In this document: positions 12,901 through 24,689 of the stretch, one piece after another
Layout of the letters: each line of letters starts with the position of its first letter
Numbering within the stretch: the first letter of the stretch is position 1
Source: Triplophysa rosa
Taxonomy: Eukaryota > Chordata > Actinopteri > Cypriniformes > Nemacheilidae
NCBI RefSeq assembly: GCF_024868665.1
Contig: NC_079890.1
Span: 37,496,504 to 37,560,503, forward strand
Direction of reading: 5' to 3'
Length of the DNA stretch: 64,000 nucleotides
Made by a program: the position numbers and the translations under genes
The notes under the pieces: model-generated
Seen by the model: only the letters and a program-made list of their open reading frames with translations
Databases searched by the model: none
What the model was told of the DNA's origin: nothing

Positions 12901-15900
12901 TAACCGAGGTACGCATTGAACTGTGGGTGAGCTGTATTGTTGCATCCCTAGTATGCATGCATTGAACCGAATCGAGAGCTTAAGAATCGAAAATCGAATC
13001 AGAACCTCTGAATCAATACCCAGCCCTAGACCAAAGGATTCCCACCCCTATGTACTAGAACACAATGGTGTATAAATCAGATTGAGATGAATGCACGTTA
13101 CCGTGGTTTGCTCAAACTGAGGTGCGTTATCATTGCTGTCAGTGACAGTAATAACAGCCGTGCCCGTCGTTGTCCAACCCTCTCCTCTCATATATGCAGC
13201 CTGAATTAGTAAAGTATATGTGCGGTGTTTCTGAAAGAGAAGATGTTCACATGTGAGTTTCTCTTTCATGAACTCATTCAACAGCACTTTAAGATACGGT
13301 CATCAAATGAATTCATTTCTCACCTCTCTATCCAGTCCTGTACCAATGACACGAATCCCTCCAGTTATGGTGTTGATATCAAACATATCTGGACTTGGTA
13401 ACGGAGGATCTTGGCTGATAATTTTGTATCTGACATCACCGTTATCAGTATTTGGATCATCTGCATCAGTGGCTGTGACCGTCATAAACTCATAATCTTC
13501 AGAGAGAAGATGGATATGTTCATACAAGCTGAAGCTTTACACACAAGAGCTCTAGATCCCATAATTCATGAAGTAAAATGAACACCAAAAGCTACCTTTT
13601 AGAGAAGCTTCAGGAACCTGTCCATTGAAAGGATTTTCAGTAAACACAGGTTTATTGTCATTCTGGTCAATCACATAGATGATGATATCAATTGGCTTCT
13701 CTTTTATGCCTCCTTCTCCAATAGCATAAGCTGTGAGCTGAAGACACGAGCATGTTAAGTGTCACAAATCTGTAAAGACTGCCGGTAAACATTCACAAGA
13801 TGACAGCTTTAAAATAACGTTTAAAGTATTTTTAATGTGGTATACTTGATTTGTAAACGTTTGAAATTAACACTAACTTTTTATGCATTTTGGCTGTTTG
13901 TTTACATGACAACGACATCTAATAGTTTTCCCAGATCCGTTTAAATGCAGATCGTTTTGTTGTGTGTATGTGAAACTTAAAATCTCTAAGGAAAAACATC
14001 CGTTTTACATCATGTACACATGGTCTAAATAGATCTATTCACAAAGCTGCTGAGAGCAACTTTTACTTTAGGATTGTTGTGATTTGGTCTTGGTGACTTC
14101 AGTCCTACTTTTCACAAATTTAGAAGCTGATTTTAGTACCAAAATGCTTTGTAAAAACACTCTTAGAACAAAAATGTCCTAAGTCCTAAATTTGGATCAT
14201 TAAGAGTTTCTCTGAATTTGCCAAGCTAGGAGCTACTATATACGATTTCATCTTAACAACAAACGTTACTGCGCATGCACACTTTTGTGACCCCAACTTA
14301 ACATCTGGTACACATTCAAACAATAGAGCGCCTGTAGATTATTTCTGATAACAATAAAACAAAACCGAGAACAACCGCTACTTGGCTAAACTTCTCTCCA
14401 ATATTTTGAATGTAGACTGCGATACCAAGCTCAACCACTAGACATCAGTGTATCATACGGTCTCTTTAAATGCAACCAAACTACAGGACCCATTCAACAA
14501 ATTGTTTATTTAATAAAATGATCATACAAAATTCAATAAATCAATTTAATAATTATAATATTTTATTATTATTATTATACAAATTAATTAAAATAAAATA
14601 AAATATAAAATAAATGGTTATATTAAACACTAGCCAAACCAAACCGGAAGTTAACTGGGAGTCAGACACGTGTGCGTCCTATGAAACGGTCTATAGTCTC
14701 AAGATGTTTTGCAAATACAGACCTGATCATGAATAAAGTTAAAAAATAACTTACATTATAGGAGGCTTTAGTCTCTCTGTCGAGCGGCTGTGTCACTGAA
14801 ATAGTCCCTGAAAATTTGTCACATATGAAAAAGCCCTTTGGTGGCAGATCTGCTCCTTCACCTGTGATACTGTACGTCATCGTAGTTTCTGAGGCAAAAT
14901 CTGACTTGATCTAATGACAGAGAGACACAAACTCAGTAACACAAACCCTGTTTTAATGACAAAAGTCATTTTGATGATGTTCACTTACCTTAGAAAGCGT
15001 TCTTGGGAAAGGACCTCTGCTGTTCTCCGGTTCATTGAAAGGTGGAATAACCCAACCTCTCTTTGCTCTCTTTAGTCCTGCTGAAGACCTTGGAAACTTC
15101 ACAATCACCAGATCGTCAGAGGAAGATTCCATCTGGGAAGAAAATGTTTTTAATGGTATGTACTGCTCTGCTTTAAATGCTGTAGAGAGCTACTTCAAAA
15201 GCATTAACAACTCCATTTATAGTATGACTTCTGAAACAATACCATCCCCCATTATTTGGTCCTTTTTTACCAAACACCTCTTTGATATTTCTAGTTTAGT
15301 AGTACCATTGAAACGTAAAGCATCAAAAACATTGCATTTTATATTAAAAGCAGCAATTTTTTTCAAGGCCTTGCAAGTTTTGTACAGAAAACTATGAGTT
15401 CAAAATAGTGTTTCAAGTCTTTCAGATTAATTTGAAAAGGTTAACAGAAAACAATTATTTAGTTGGACTGCACCTGTTACATTGTTGTGTTCGTTGCTGC
15501 ATGCAACCAGAGGGACAATACAATAAAAAGCGCTGGTTTAATGCCCAATTTGTTTAGGTGTCAACTAGGGCTGTGACGGTGGCCGTGACAACCGCACCAC
15601 CGCGGTGGTAAAGTGCCACGACAGTGGCAAACTGCCACCGGCGGTAGTGCACGTCACTCTCACAAATATAGGTATAATAAATATGAGAGTTGCGATAACG
15701 ATTGCCAATTGTAGCCTTTCAGTTGTGGATGGTTTTATTTAAAAGATTTTACATTAACTGAAATAACTGGGTTACGCGACTGACTGAAGTTGTCACTGCA
15801 ACAAGAGCTTTTTTAATTAAATATTTCACTTATATCATTTGAGTTTTCATTATTTACCAATGTTTATTTAAATGTTTCATATGCTGTAGTGTGCCGTTTC

Positions 15901-18372
15901 ACTGATGGATTCGCGCATTAAACATTGACGGATGTTTCATTCTCATTTATTTCAGATATCATATTTCAATTTCAAGTATCTAACTATTTAACAATTTCAA
16001 GTATTTAAATAAGTTATATATTTCTCTTCCGCTCGTCATGTGGTTGCTACACGCAAATATAATATAATAAATATTATTTAGATAAATAATACACATTTCT
16101 CAACCACCGCAGATGATTTGTCCATTACCACGGTGGTGGTAAAAAACTGCCACCGTCACAGCCCTAGTGTCAACTCTTACATGACATGCAATTCAGACCG
16201 CTCATACCTTAAACGAGAAAGAAAACGCACCCAGTATGTGTTTTTAAAAGGAGTCGGTTCAGATAAAGAGCTCGCTCTTGATTCCCAATACTAACCACCA
16301 CACACAAACTAAATAGCTCAAAATGTCCAGAAGAGGTCAGGCTTGGATGCCTGTACCCTACAGAAACTTGCATGTACCTGTGGAGTTGTGTTCACCACAG
16401 TATCCATATGATGACCCTCATGATGGTGAGCACGCTCAACTCTGACAAACACTGTGTGCTTTTTGCCAATGGAGTCCCAAGCATGTACAGAAAACACCTT
16501 ATGACCCTCATGAAGAGTGACCCGTCTCTTCAGTGTTAAAGTTCCTTCTGTGTTCACATCAAACCGCTTGTCGGCGGACTGAAAGAGTGTTCTCGATCTT
16601 CCATCGCACGTATTGAACGTTACTGCCAGAGAAAGACACAAAGCACAAAATTAGGACGGGTTTCTATACTGTCGCTTTCTTGTCTCTACTGCATGTACAT
16701 GTACATCTCAATTTCAAATTTTTGCTTCATTGTTAAATAAATGCCTTAAAAACCTTTTTTGCAATTAACATCTTAGTCGTTTAAAACATGTTGTACTGTA
16801 GTATTAAACATCCAATCAGAGAAAACCAAATGCAATGTTCTACATTCTTCAGACTACTTTAGTTTGACTGAAGTTACTAGATCCTGTGTTTGACTCCAGA
16901 TTCAATTTGCAATGTTCAGGTTTGTTTTGCTTGCGGTGTTGCTCACAAGCATGTTATACAACCTACAACGGTCCTCTGCTATAGAAAGATGATAATGACT
17001 ATGATGATAATGACGACTAAACATGTATAGACACTTAAACACTCGCTTCACACATGTATTGCATCGACCACCATTAGCGGTCTGTGCAGAGGAAGTGGTT
17101 AACCCATCAACCCATTCAAAAAAGACCACGAGTAGGACAAGCAGGGCACACGCTGTGCTGGGAAAAACTATAGATCAAGTGGAATCCAAAATAAAAAATA
17201 AAAAAAACTTTAAAATGGGTCAGGTAAATGTATTAATAATTTTGTTTTTTGACGCCATTTTAAATTTTAAATTATTTTTTTTTTAAATAAAAATGTGGGT
17301 CAATTAAACTCCCATCTATTATTAAATATTCTGAGTTATGACCATGAAAGCGAAACTGTGCACTTCGGATGGCATAACTATTCTTGGGAAGCACCTGCAT
17401 TATTGCACAGTTAGTTGTTCATCATGACACAACATGTCCAAGATGAGTCAATGCACCAAAACCCTTTTGCACACAATATGGACTCTGTGCCCACGGATAA
17501 TGGTTAAAGAGAGTTAACCACGTACACCACCCAAGTTAGGTATGAAAAAGTTACATTTTAAACGTCTCAAACGTAAGCGAAAAATCCTCAAACTCTCAGC
17601 CCAGTTCCCTATTGAGGTGTTACAGACGGTTTTCATCCACACCCACAGAAACCGTGAGCGATATGGGTGAAATGCATCCGAATTAACCAACCATTAACAT
17701 TTCAAAACCGCTGCAAAGTCTCTGAAGATTTCGATCCAGACACACACCAAAACGAGAGTTACAAAAGCTGTGCATTTTCTACATCTATTTTAGGATTATT
17801 AATGGGGTTAAATCTTCCATCCATGACAGGCACCAAAGCTCTTCACAGAGGCCGCGAATTAAAAATAAAACACCTGAATGAGTTACGACGGTTACGGGTT
17901 TGAACTTCGGAGCTAGCGCGAGGATCAAAAATGGCTGAGGAGAGCACAAACTTAACCGAGATCGACAGAAAACTTTTCAAATATGCTAAATTTCTACAAG
18001 TAATACACAAATTGTTTAACAAATTTAATGAACTAACAAATCTTCAAGTAATTTGAAGGCTTTTAAAAAGGATTGTGGGCGTCTCACCTTTTCCTAGTCT
18101 TTTCCCCTTATGAAGGTGCTCTCTGTGCACTTGAAACACAAATAATTCCGACTCAAAGCCAGGTGTGCATGGCGACTCCTCGGCAAATCCACACGAAAGT
18201 ACCTTATTGAGTAAGAAAATAAAAACATACATATGAACTTAACGGACAAAGCAAATACTTTCGTTCTGCGGAACCGCTCGAGCGCTTTCGCGACTCGACT
18301 TCGCCCGGTGGGAAATCTTACCTGACAAAGAAAAACAATAACTCCTAATCGTACGATCCTCACAGGCTCCAT
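6990..18372 (-). CDS. cdh1: E-cadherin (classical type I cadherin-1), complete 16-exon gene, copy A
   Basis: This is a calcium-dependent homophilic adhesion protein of adherens junctions. Coding exons run 18372-18322, 18202-18088, 16622-16378, 15132-14989, 14910-14755, 13737-13596, 13496-13324, 13230-13102, 10119-9934, 9853-9609, 9498-9353, 9273-9049, 8952-8734, 7752-7622, 7423-7280 and 7196-6990. They total 2658 nt with every phase closing, giving 885 aa (human CDH1 has 882). Residues 1 to about 22 are a signal peptide, followed by a prodomain ending at the furin site RAKR162. The mature protein starts GWVIPP with the strand-swap Trp164. EC1-EC5 carry the calcium motifs PEN, LDRE, DQNDN and DSNDN; the mammalian HAV tripeptide position reads YAI. 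The membrane-proximal CDCK cysteines, a Leu-rich membrane helix at about 713-735, the p120-binding region ([13 protein letters not shown]) and the beta-catenin-binding tail ending [10 protein letters not shown] are all present. One intron holds a 2.9-kb transposon nest. Partial copies B, C and D lie upstream. Confidence 0.95.
7919..8640. repeat. Transposon-derived repeat in cdh1 intron 14 (between exons 13 and 14)
   Basis: A segment of about 620 bases begins AGGCATGTGCCGGT (7919 on) and ends near 8550 with a near-inverse, ACCGGCACAAAGCCT, which suggests degraded terminal repeats. It is directly followed by a fragment (about 8551-8640) starting with the AGGAGTGGGAATC and ATTCGATTCGAA words that also occur in the hAT-like element at 10190-13050. 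No coding capacity is seen. Confidence 0.45.
11585..11905 (+). pseudogene. Fragment of a LINE reverse transcriptase (L2-like)
   Basis: Frame-broken translation gives the reverse transcriptase landmarks [47 protein letters not shown] and [19 protein letters not shown] contains the first catalytic Asp region of non-LTR retrotransposons of the L2/Rex kind. The piece is truncated at both ends and frameshifted near 11735, so it is dead. It sits inside the hAT-like element. Confidence 0.8.
11921..11962. repeat. Perfect 13-bp inverted repeat (hairpin)
   Basis: GTGTATTGAACCG (11921-11933) is mirrored exactly by CGGTTCAATACAC (11950-11962) across a 16-base loop. A related GCATTGAAC word recurs near 12913, so this is probably the end of a further nested repeat. 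Confidence 0.6.
15566..16166. mobile_element. hAT-like MITE with a perfect 8-bp target duplication in a cdh1 intron
   Basis: The ends TAGGGCTGTGACGGTGGC and GCCACCGTCACAGCCCTA are inverted repeats. They are flanked on both sides by GTGTCAAC (15558-15565 and 16167-16174). The GC-rich ends contain stacked ACCGC/GCGGT words, while the centre is AT-rich with no coding frame. Its length of 601 bp and the 8-bp duplication support a non-autonomous hAT element. Confidence 0.85.
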
Positions 18373-18640
18373 TCGATAAAACCAAAAGCCTGGAAATGAA
18401 AATCCTAAAGTGTTTTATCCGTGGTGTATAAGGTTTGTCGCAGCTGTTCTCTTCACACGCCTCGCCACGAACAGCAGATTGAGGAAATGATCTGCAGCAG
18501 GTAGTTTCGGATCTGACGCAGACAGGTGACCTCGCCCATCCGGTAATTGCCAGCTCCAAATATGGTCATGCGTGGCCTTCGCGACGCGCCTGTGCAGCAG
18601 GTACAGAAACGAGTGTAGTTTTGTGAACAGCGTGTAAAAT
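18373..18640 (-). promoter_or_regulatory. Probable cdh1 promoter and 5' UTR with Snail/ZEB-type E-boxes
   Basis: The region directly upstream of the cdh1 start is relatively CpG-rich. It contains CAGGTG at 18523-18528, the core Snail site, and CAGGTA at 18498-18503 and 18598-18603, the form favoured by ZEB factors. E-boxes near the start site are how mammalian CDH1 is repressed during epithelial-mesenchymal transition. The transcription start is not resolved, and function here is inferred. Confidence 0.45.
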
Positions 18641-20831
18641 GTGTTTTCTGCAACACAGTCGAGACAATGAATGACCTCTATGAGCCCACTCGACTCTTTA
18701 ACAGACAGTTTGTGCAACTGCTGTACGCTCATATTGCCGTACTGAATACCGCCTTTCATTCCTCCCTCCCTCCCACCATACACACGCACGAGCGCACACA
18801 CACTGCCTGACTGTCTCTGCTGCTCTAATGGATTTTGATGTACTGATGGATTAAAAAATACTAACAAACTTCATGGTTAACTCTAAACGCTATAAATGTT
18901 TAGAATAACAATTTTAATTTGATTCACATTGTAATAATCACACTACAGTTATATTCCAGTGAATTGTTTAGTCAGCAGTCAACAAAGATATTTTAGGTTA
19001 GTTTTCAGTAAATTGCATTTCACATCTTCCACAGCAGCTGAGTCATATCATCAGTATGCAGTATTTCTTAATGTGACCCTGGTTGGTTACTTAAGAATAC
19101 AACACTTATGATTTTTAGCCATCAGGCCACTTCCCCCACATTACTACTGAAACAACCCACCTACACAATGCCTGAAATGCTTCTTTGTATTAGTGACCTT
19201 AATACAGCTCATTTTGGTCAATAAATGAATTTAGGTTAATATTCATCCAACAGAACACACACAAGTAATTGTGGGCAAGAAAATACCAAAAACACCCCTT
19301 TCTGTTTAACTGTTCCGCATGGGATGCCTCAGGCTGCAGAGGACAGCGCGCAGCTTTACTGTTCACACGCCGAGTCCGATCATGAGTTCTCAACGTGATC
19401 GCAACACCATTGACAAAATGCCACTGGTATTTTGTTTCGGCTCTAATTTCTATGGGAAAAGGTTTCGAGCATGTTATTTTTTTGTGACGACATACATGGA
19501 TTTCTTCGTTATCATTGTTTGTCTGGAAAAAGTCTCGGTATCAGCTGTTATTGTCGGAACAAGATAATTAACGTATTAAGATGTAAAAAACGATTTACGG
19601 TAATTTATTACATTTTGAAAACCGCTAGCAGAATGAACGTTCTTGATCCGTTCCTCTTTTGACATACACTGTTAGGTCACCAAACTGTAAGCGTTTGATT
19701 CTTCTCTCAGAGCTCCAAAATATGAATGTTATTATGCTGACCTTTAGTATACCACAACCCGTACAAAAGAACACATTGTGTTCCTCGCCCATGGAGAAGT
19801 TGAGAACTGTTATCTGCTATTATCTGGCCTTTGCTTCCGTTTAGTTGGCTTTAATGTTTCTTCCCAGTTTTTGTCTTTGTAGTTCCAGAACCATTATTCT
19901 CATGACACAGCTTTGCATGACTAGAATGACGACAGTGTAGAGACTAAGATGTGACACGTAACATTTTCCCTATTGCAGCAATGATCCTGGTTTCATTACG
20001 AAACATGGCATTTAAGCATCATGCAATGCAACCTCGAGGCAAAGGACATATATTTCCACCCAGCCACTAGTACATTCTGAGGTAGAATTAAACACGTAAA
20101 TAATGCATATGGCTGTTAGGGAAAATCTACATGACCCAAACCTGCTTCAGATATGTCTCTGAATGTCTTGATAACTTCAAAAACATTGTATAAAATTGGT
20201 TGGGCTCAGTGTTAATGCATTAGCCACATAGTTATTCTCCAAGATAGAATCTGACCAAACTAGGCCAGATTTCACAGGCTAAAATAAAAACCCGCGGTGC
20301 ACGATTGTGAAAATAAAAGGGAAAGGTTCAAGTTGATCCAGTCACCCGGGAAAGAAGACAGAAAACATTTAGTTAATCATTTGTTTAGTGTCTGCTTATC
20401 TGAGCCTGTAGATAAGTCCCAGAGGACAAATATTGCTGGAGAGAATTCTCTGAGCAGAATGTGACCAAGGCCTGCATACCGTTCCCAGACTGAGCTAGAT
20501 GCATTTCTGTGTGTGTATCTTCAGATGAGCCTTGGTTTTAACTTGTGTTTCTCTTATCATTGCATTGAGCTCTGTATGTGTCTGGCTGTGACATTGAGTC
20601 TGTATATATAGACGTGTAGATGCCTGTTTTGACTGTGTTCAGTCTTAATATACAAACATTGGTTGCTACTAATCTTGTAAGCGAAATAGTACAGTAAGGA
20701 AATGAATAGTTGTCAAATACACTGTACAGAGTCATATGGTGTGACATAGTAAAAATTTAGAAAACAAACTGTTAATAATATAAAATAGTTTTTACTATTT
20801 ATAATATAAAATGGCATAATAGAGATTTAGC
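18641..20831. other. Intergenic DNA, no gene seen
   Basis: I find no coding exon, RNA gene or recognised repeat in this 2.2-kb stretch upstream of cdh1 copy A. Short open frames here have no family signature. Confidence 0.4.
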
Positions 20832-21627
20832 TTAAAGGGATACTTCACCCAAAAATGAAAATTCTGTCATTTCTTTGTTCTGATGAACACAGAGAAAGAT
20901 ATTTGGAAGAATGCTTATAACCAAAGAGATCTTGCCCCCCCCTTGACTTCCATAGGAGGAAAAATAATTGTATCATTTTTTTGTTCTGTTGAACACAAAA
21001 GAAGATATTTTGAAGAATGTAGGACAGCAAACAGTTCTGGGGCACTTTTGACAGTGTATTTTTTCCTACTATGGGAGTCAATGGGGGGCAACATCTGTCT
21101 GGTTATAAGCATTCTTCCAAATATCTTATTTGTTCATCAGAACAAAGAACTTTATACAGATTTGGAAAAACTCCATATTATTTATAAAATATAATATAAT
21201 AATAATATGAAATGGCAGAGAGATTTAGCTTAAAGGGATACTTCACCCAAAAATGAAAATTCTGTCATTTCTTTGTTCTGATGAACACAGAGAAAGATAT
21301 TTGGAAGAATGCTTATAACCAAAGAGATCTTGCCCCCCCCTTGACTTCCATAGGAGGAAAAATAATTGTATCATTTTTTTGTTCTGTTGAACACAAAAGA
21401 AGATATTTTGAAGAATGTAGGACAGCAAACAGTTTTGGGGCACTTTTGACTAAGTGTATTTTTTCCTACTATGGGAGTCAATGGGGGGCAACATCTGTCT
21501 GGTTATAAGCATTCTTCCAAATATCTTATTTGTTCATTAGAACAAAGAAATGTGTACATATTTGGAACAACTCGAAGGCGAGTAAATGATGACAGAATTT
21601 TCATTTCTGGGTGAAGTATCCCTTTAA
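20832..21627. mobile_element. TTAA-flanked MITE, internally duplicated
   Basis: It begins TTAAAGGGATACTTCACCC and ends GGTGAAGTATCCCTTTAA, so TTAA flanks inverted AGGGATA ends, as in piggyBac-type insertions. A second left end starts at 21230. The unit is therefore repeated head-to-tail with a period of about 398 bases, and the first copy lacks its right end. The two units are nearly identical. Confidence 0.75.
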
Positions 21628-23713
21628 TTGTTAGTTTTTCCCCTCAATTTTATGTCACACCATAGGACACATTTACGGTATTTGTCAACTACCCAAATGA
21701 AAATAAATCTGTCATCATTTACTCACCATCATATGGTTCAAAACCTGTATTTGATTCTTTCTTTTGTGGATAATTTTGCGAAACGTCTCAGTTGTGTCAA
21801 TAAAATTATCAATGTTCTTCAAAGTATCTTTTGTGTTCTCCAGAAGAAAGAAACATGAGGGTGAGGAAATGATGAAAGAAATTCTTAGGAACAATATACA
21901 GTCGACTGGTGTGAAACCACATTCAATGTGACACGTTTGAATGAACACAATTGAACGTTTTAGGATTTTAAGCGATTTTTAAAGATTTAAGACTGTTGTA
22001 TTTCTAGGTCACCAATTAAATGTGAGAAAGTTTGTGAGCTTGACATAGAAACTCCTTCATTCTTTGCTTCCATTAAAGTGCTCTAAAATCCCACTGGATA
22101 ACATCAGGTTTTGAAGTCCACGCCAGCTGGAATGTGTGCGGTCATTATATCAAAATGAGGGGCAAAGCACCACGGAAATTCAGATTCATTTGGATTCAGA
22201 CCAACCTCTACTGAACAATTTGTTTTTACAACAATTTAATTTAGTTTAAAGCTAAATCAATGCGTTTGCTGATGTACTTGTTGAATTTGGCTGCTATAAT
22301 ATAGGTTATATAGGTGTGAAATCATTGCACTGGTAAATGCATCACACACCCGGTGCACAAGGTCAGTAATGGAGGTCCGAGTTAATGATTAATCAGAAAG
22401 AAATGCTGTTGTTTAAAAAGACACCAGATCCTCCGCCTGCCGGATAAATCTGTTCAAACGCTGTTCACCTTACTCTAGTACTCTGTCAGAAAGATCAAAC
22501 ATATCACTTCTCAATCTTCTAAATAGGATTCATTATTTCAAACCTCAAAAGCAGAATTTGCAAGTGTAATCAGTTTAACCGTGGCCAGCGTGGATGCCAT
22601 TTTCCAGAAAACTAGTAGAACCTACAGTACATGTTTCATGATGGATGATGGCGTTTCTCTTATGTGGTTTTACCAATCAGGTTTGGAGATGTTTGTCGAG
22701 TGCCTAAAGCTGGGCGAGGCGCCGTAGAAAGACATGGGGGATGGTGGCTTATCTCGGCTTGGAGAAACCAGTTCCGCATTACGCTGTAGCAAAGTCACTC
22801 ATCCACTTCAAAGTGCACTGCTTCAATACTCAGACTGCTTCACACCAATCGATATTTCCGGGACAAATAATTACGAATGCGACTGCGTGCTATTACAAGA
22901 GCTTTTACCCAGTGTAATGCACAACATGTTGCTTACATGGTAATGGGGTATGAGCGTTAATAAACATTGTCAATATGGACTCGAGCTACAATCTTCCTTC
23001 AGTTGGCTATGATTGACCAGACACAGCCAGCGGCCTTAAAAGCCCACCATTATCTCAGAAGGGCTTTTAGCCTCCATGAAATGTTTATGCTTGCAGAACT
23101 TTCGGTATCATATTTGCTGGCGGTGTCGTGTTCGTGGACTCGGATTTGGGAAGCGGCCGCAACGCTGAATTGTGTGATAGCACTTTGGTTTCGCAGCCAC
23201 GGGACAAGACCGGTCTTGTGTTGCGCCGGGGCTTTTGTTAGTTAGAAAGGCATCTCCTGCCGAGCCACCACAAGCCCGATAGCTGGAGGCTTGTTGTTGA
23301 TTCCTTAATACCTCTTTAAAGGAAAATCCCTCCCCCTCGGTCAACTCTTCCAGACCGTTTGAGTGACAGAGCTGTTTGCAAATAAGGAAGTAGTTGAGAA
23401 GTTCAGATGAAGTATTACCGCATCAGGTTTTACTGGAAATGGATGTGATGTCACACGACAAGCCGGCAGACATGAACTGTACACATTATAGACGGTGGCT
23501 CTACAGTATATCTATGACGTAAACTTATCAGACAGCTCACCAGTTTTTGTTTCAAAGAGTTTTGGTGTTCTTGAGGTATGCGCTGTCAAGCCTGTGAAAA
23601 CCCAGCTGATCGTTTTGTTGCGGTTTACTGTTTTCTATAAAATCATACAAGATAAAACCTTTAACATTGACTTAGTATAAGTCCAAAGATTGAAATCCTA
23701 GTCAAATGAATGA
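21628..23713. other. Intergenic DNA, no gene seen
   Basis: No family-level coding signal or clear repeat was found in this stretch. Confidence 0.4.
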
Positions 23714-24100
23714 TTAAGGGGATAGTTCATCCAAAATCTGTCATCATTTACTTACCCTCAGGTTGTTTCAAACCTGTATAAATGTCTTTGTTCAAATGAA
23801 CACAGAGAAAGATATTTGGAAGAATGTTAGCAATTTTCAGTTCCGGGACATCATCCACTACCATAGTAGGAAAAAAATATTGTATTTTTTTGTTCTGTTG
23901 AACAAAGAAAACAAAGAGTTCTCGGGCACCCCTGACTACCATTTAATTCTTCCTACTATGGTAGTCAATGATGTCCCGGAACTTAAAACTACTAACATTC
24001 TTCCAAATATCTTTAATATATTAATTTATACAGCTATAAAATTACACGAGCGTGAGTAAATGATGACAGAATTTTCATTTTTGGATGAACCATCCCTTAA
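23714..24100. mobile_element. TTAA-flanked MITE
   Basis: This is the same family as 20832-21627. It starts TTAAGGGGATAGTTCATCC and ends GATGAACCATCCCTTAA, with the internal family word AAAGATATTTGGAAGAATG. It is diverged at both ends. Confidence 0.7.
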
Positions 24101-24391
24101 AAATCAAACTTTGATGCTCATAATCTCATAGTTAGATTTCACAGACAGCGTCACATTTGTCATGTGCATATTGTGTACACACAAACAGGTTTGTTTTGGG
24201 ATCTGCTTGCTATAACCAAACACAACATTATAAAAAAAGCTCAATTATAAATGATGTGAAACATTCATAAATACATATCATATATATCATAACAAAAATA
24301 TGAAAATGCCCCTGCATTACACTAAGATAACTTTGATCACACCTTAATGAAATTAAAACACTTTAAATAGAAAGGTGAAACATAAGAGACA

Positions 24392-24689
24392 TTAAAGTGA
24401 TAGTTCACCCCAAAAATAAAAATTCTGTCATCATGTACTCACCCTCTTGTCATTTCAAACCTGTATGCCTTTCACAAAAGAAGATATTTTGAAGAATGTC
24501 GTTAACTGGACCCCATTCACTTGCATTGGTTTGTATCCATACAATCAAAGTGAATGGGGTCCAGTGCTGTTCGGTTGCCAACTTTCTTCAAAATATCTTC
24601 TTTTGTGTTCTGCGGAAGAAAGAAAATCATAAAGGTTTGAAACGACAAGAGGGTAAGTACATGATGAATTGGGTGAACTTTCACTTTAA
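24392..24689. mobile_element. TTAA-flanked MITE
   Basis: It starts TTAAAGTGATAGTTCACCC and ends GGTGAACTTTCACTTTAA. Its centre is an inverted pair built around ACCCCATTCACTT and AAGTGAATGGGGT, so much of the element is palindromic. Confidence 0.7.

Larger units (their letters stand above)
10190..13050. mobile_element. hAT-like DNA transposon nest in cdh1 intron 9
   Basis: The left end TAGGGGTGGG and right end CCCACCCCTA are inverted repeats. They are flanked by 8-bp duplications TATACTAG (10182-10189) and TGTACTAG (13051-13058), which differ at one base; 8-bp duplications are typical of hAT elements. Both halves are rich in GATTCTGAATCGA-type words. No transposase is recognisable, so the element is non-autonomous or decayed. 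It contains a LINE fragment (11585-11905) and another repeat. The equivalent introns of copies B and C are under 100 bp and lack it, so the insertion is specific to copy A. Confidence 0.75.

Noticed and set aside
18415..18867. A 150-residue minus-strand open frame upstream of cdh1
   Set aside because: It has no recognised motif, spans promoter and leader sequence, and the cdh1 start at 18372 is fully supported by splice phases.
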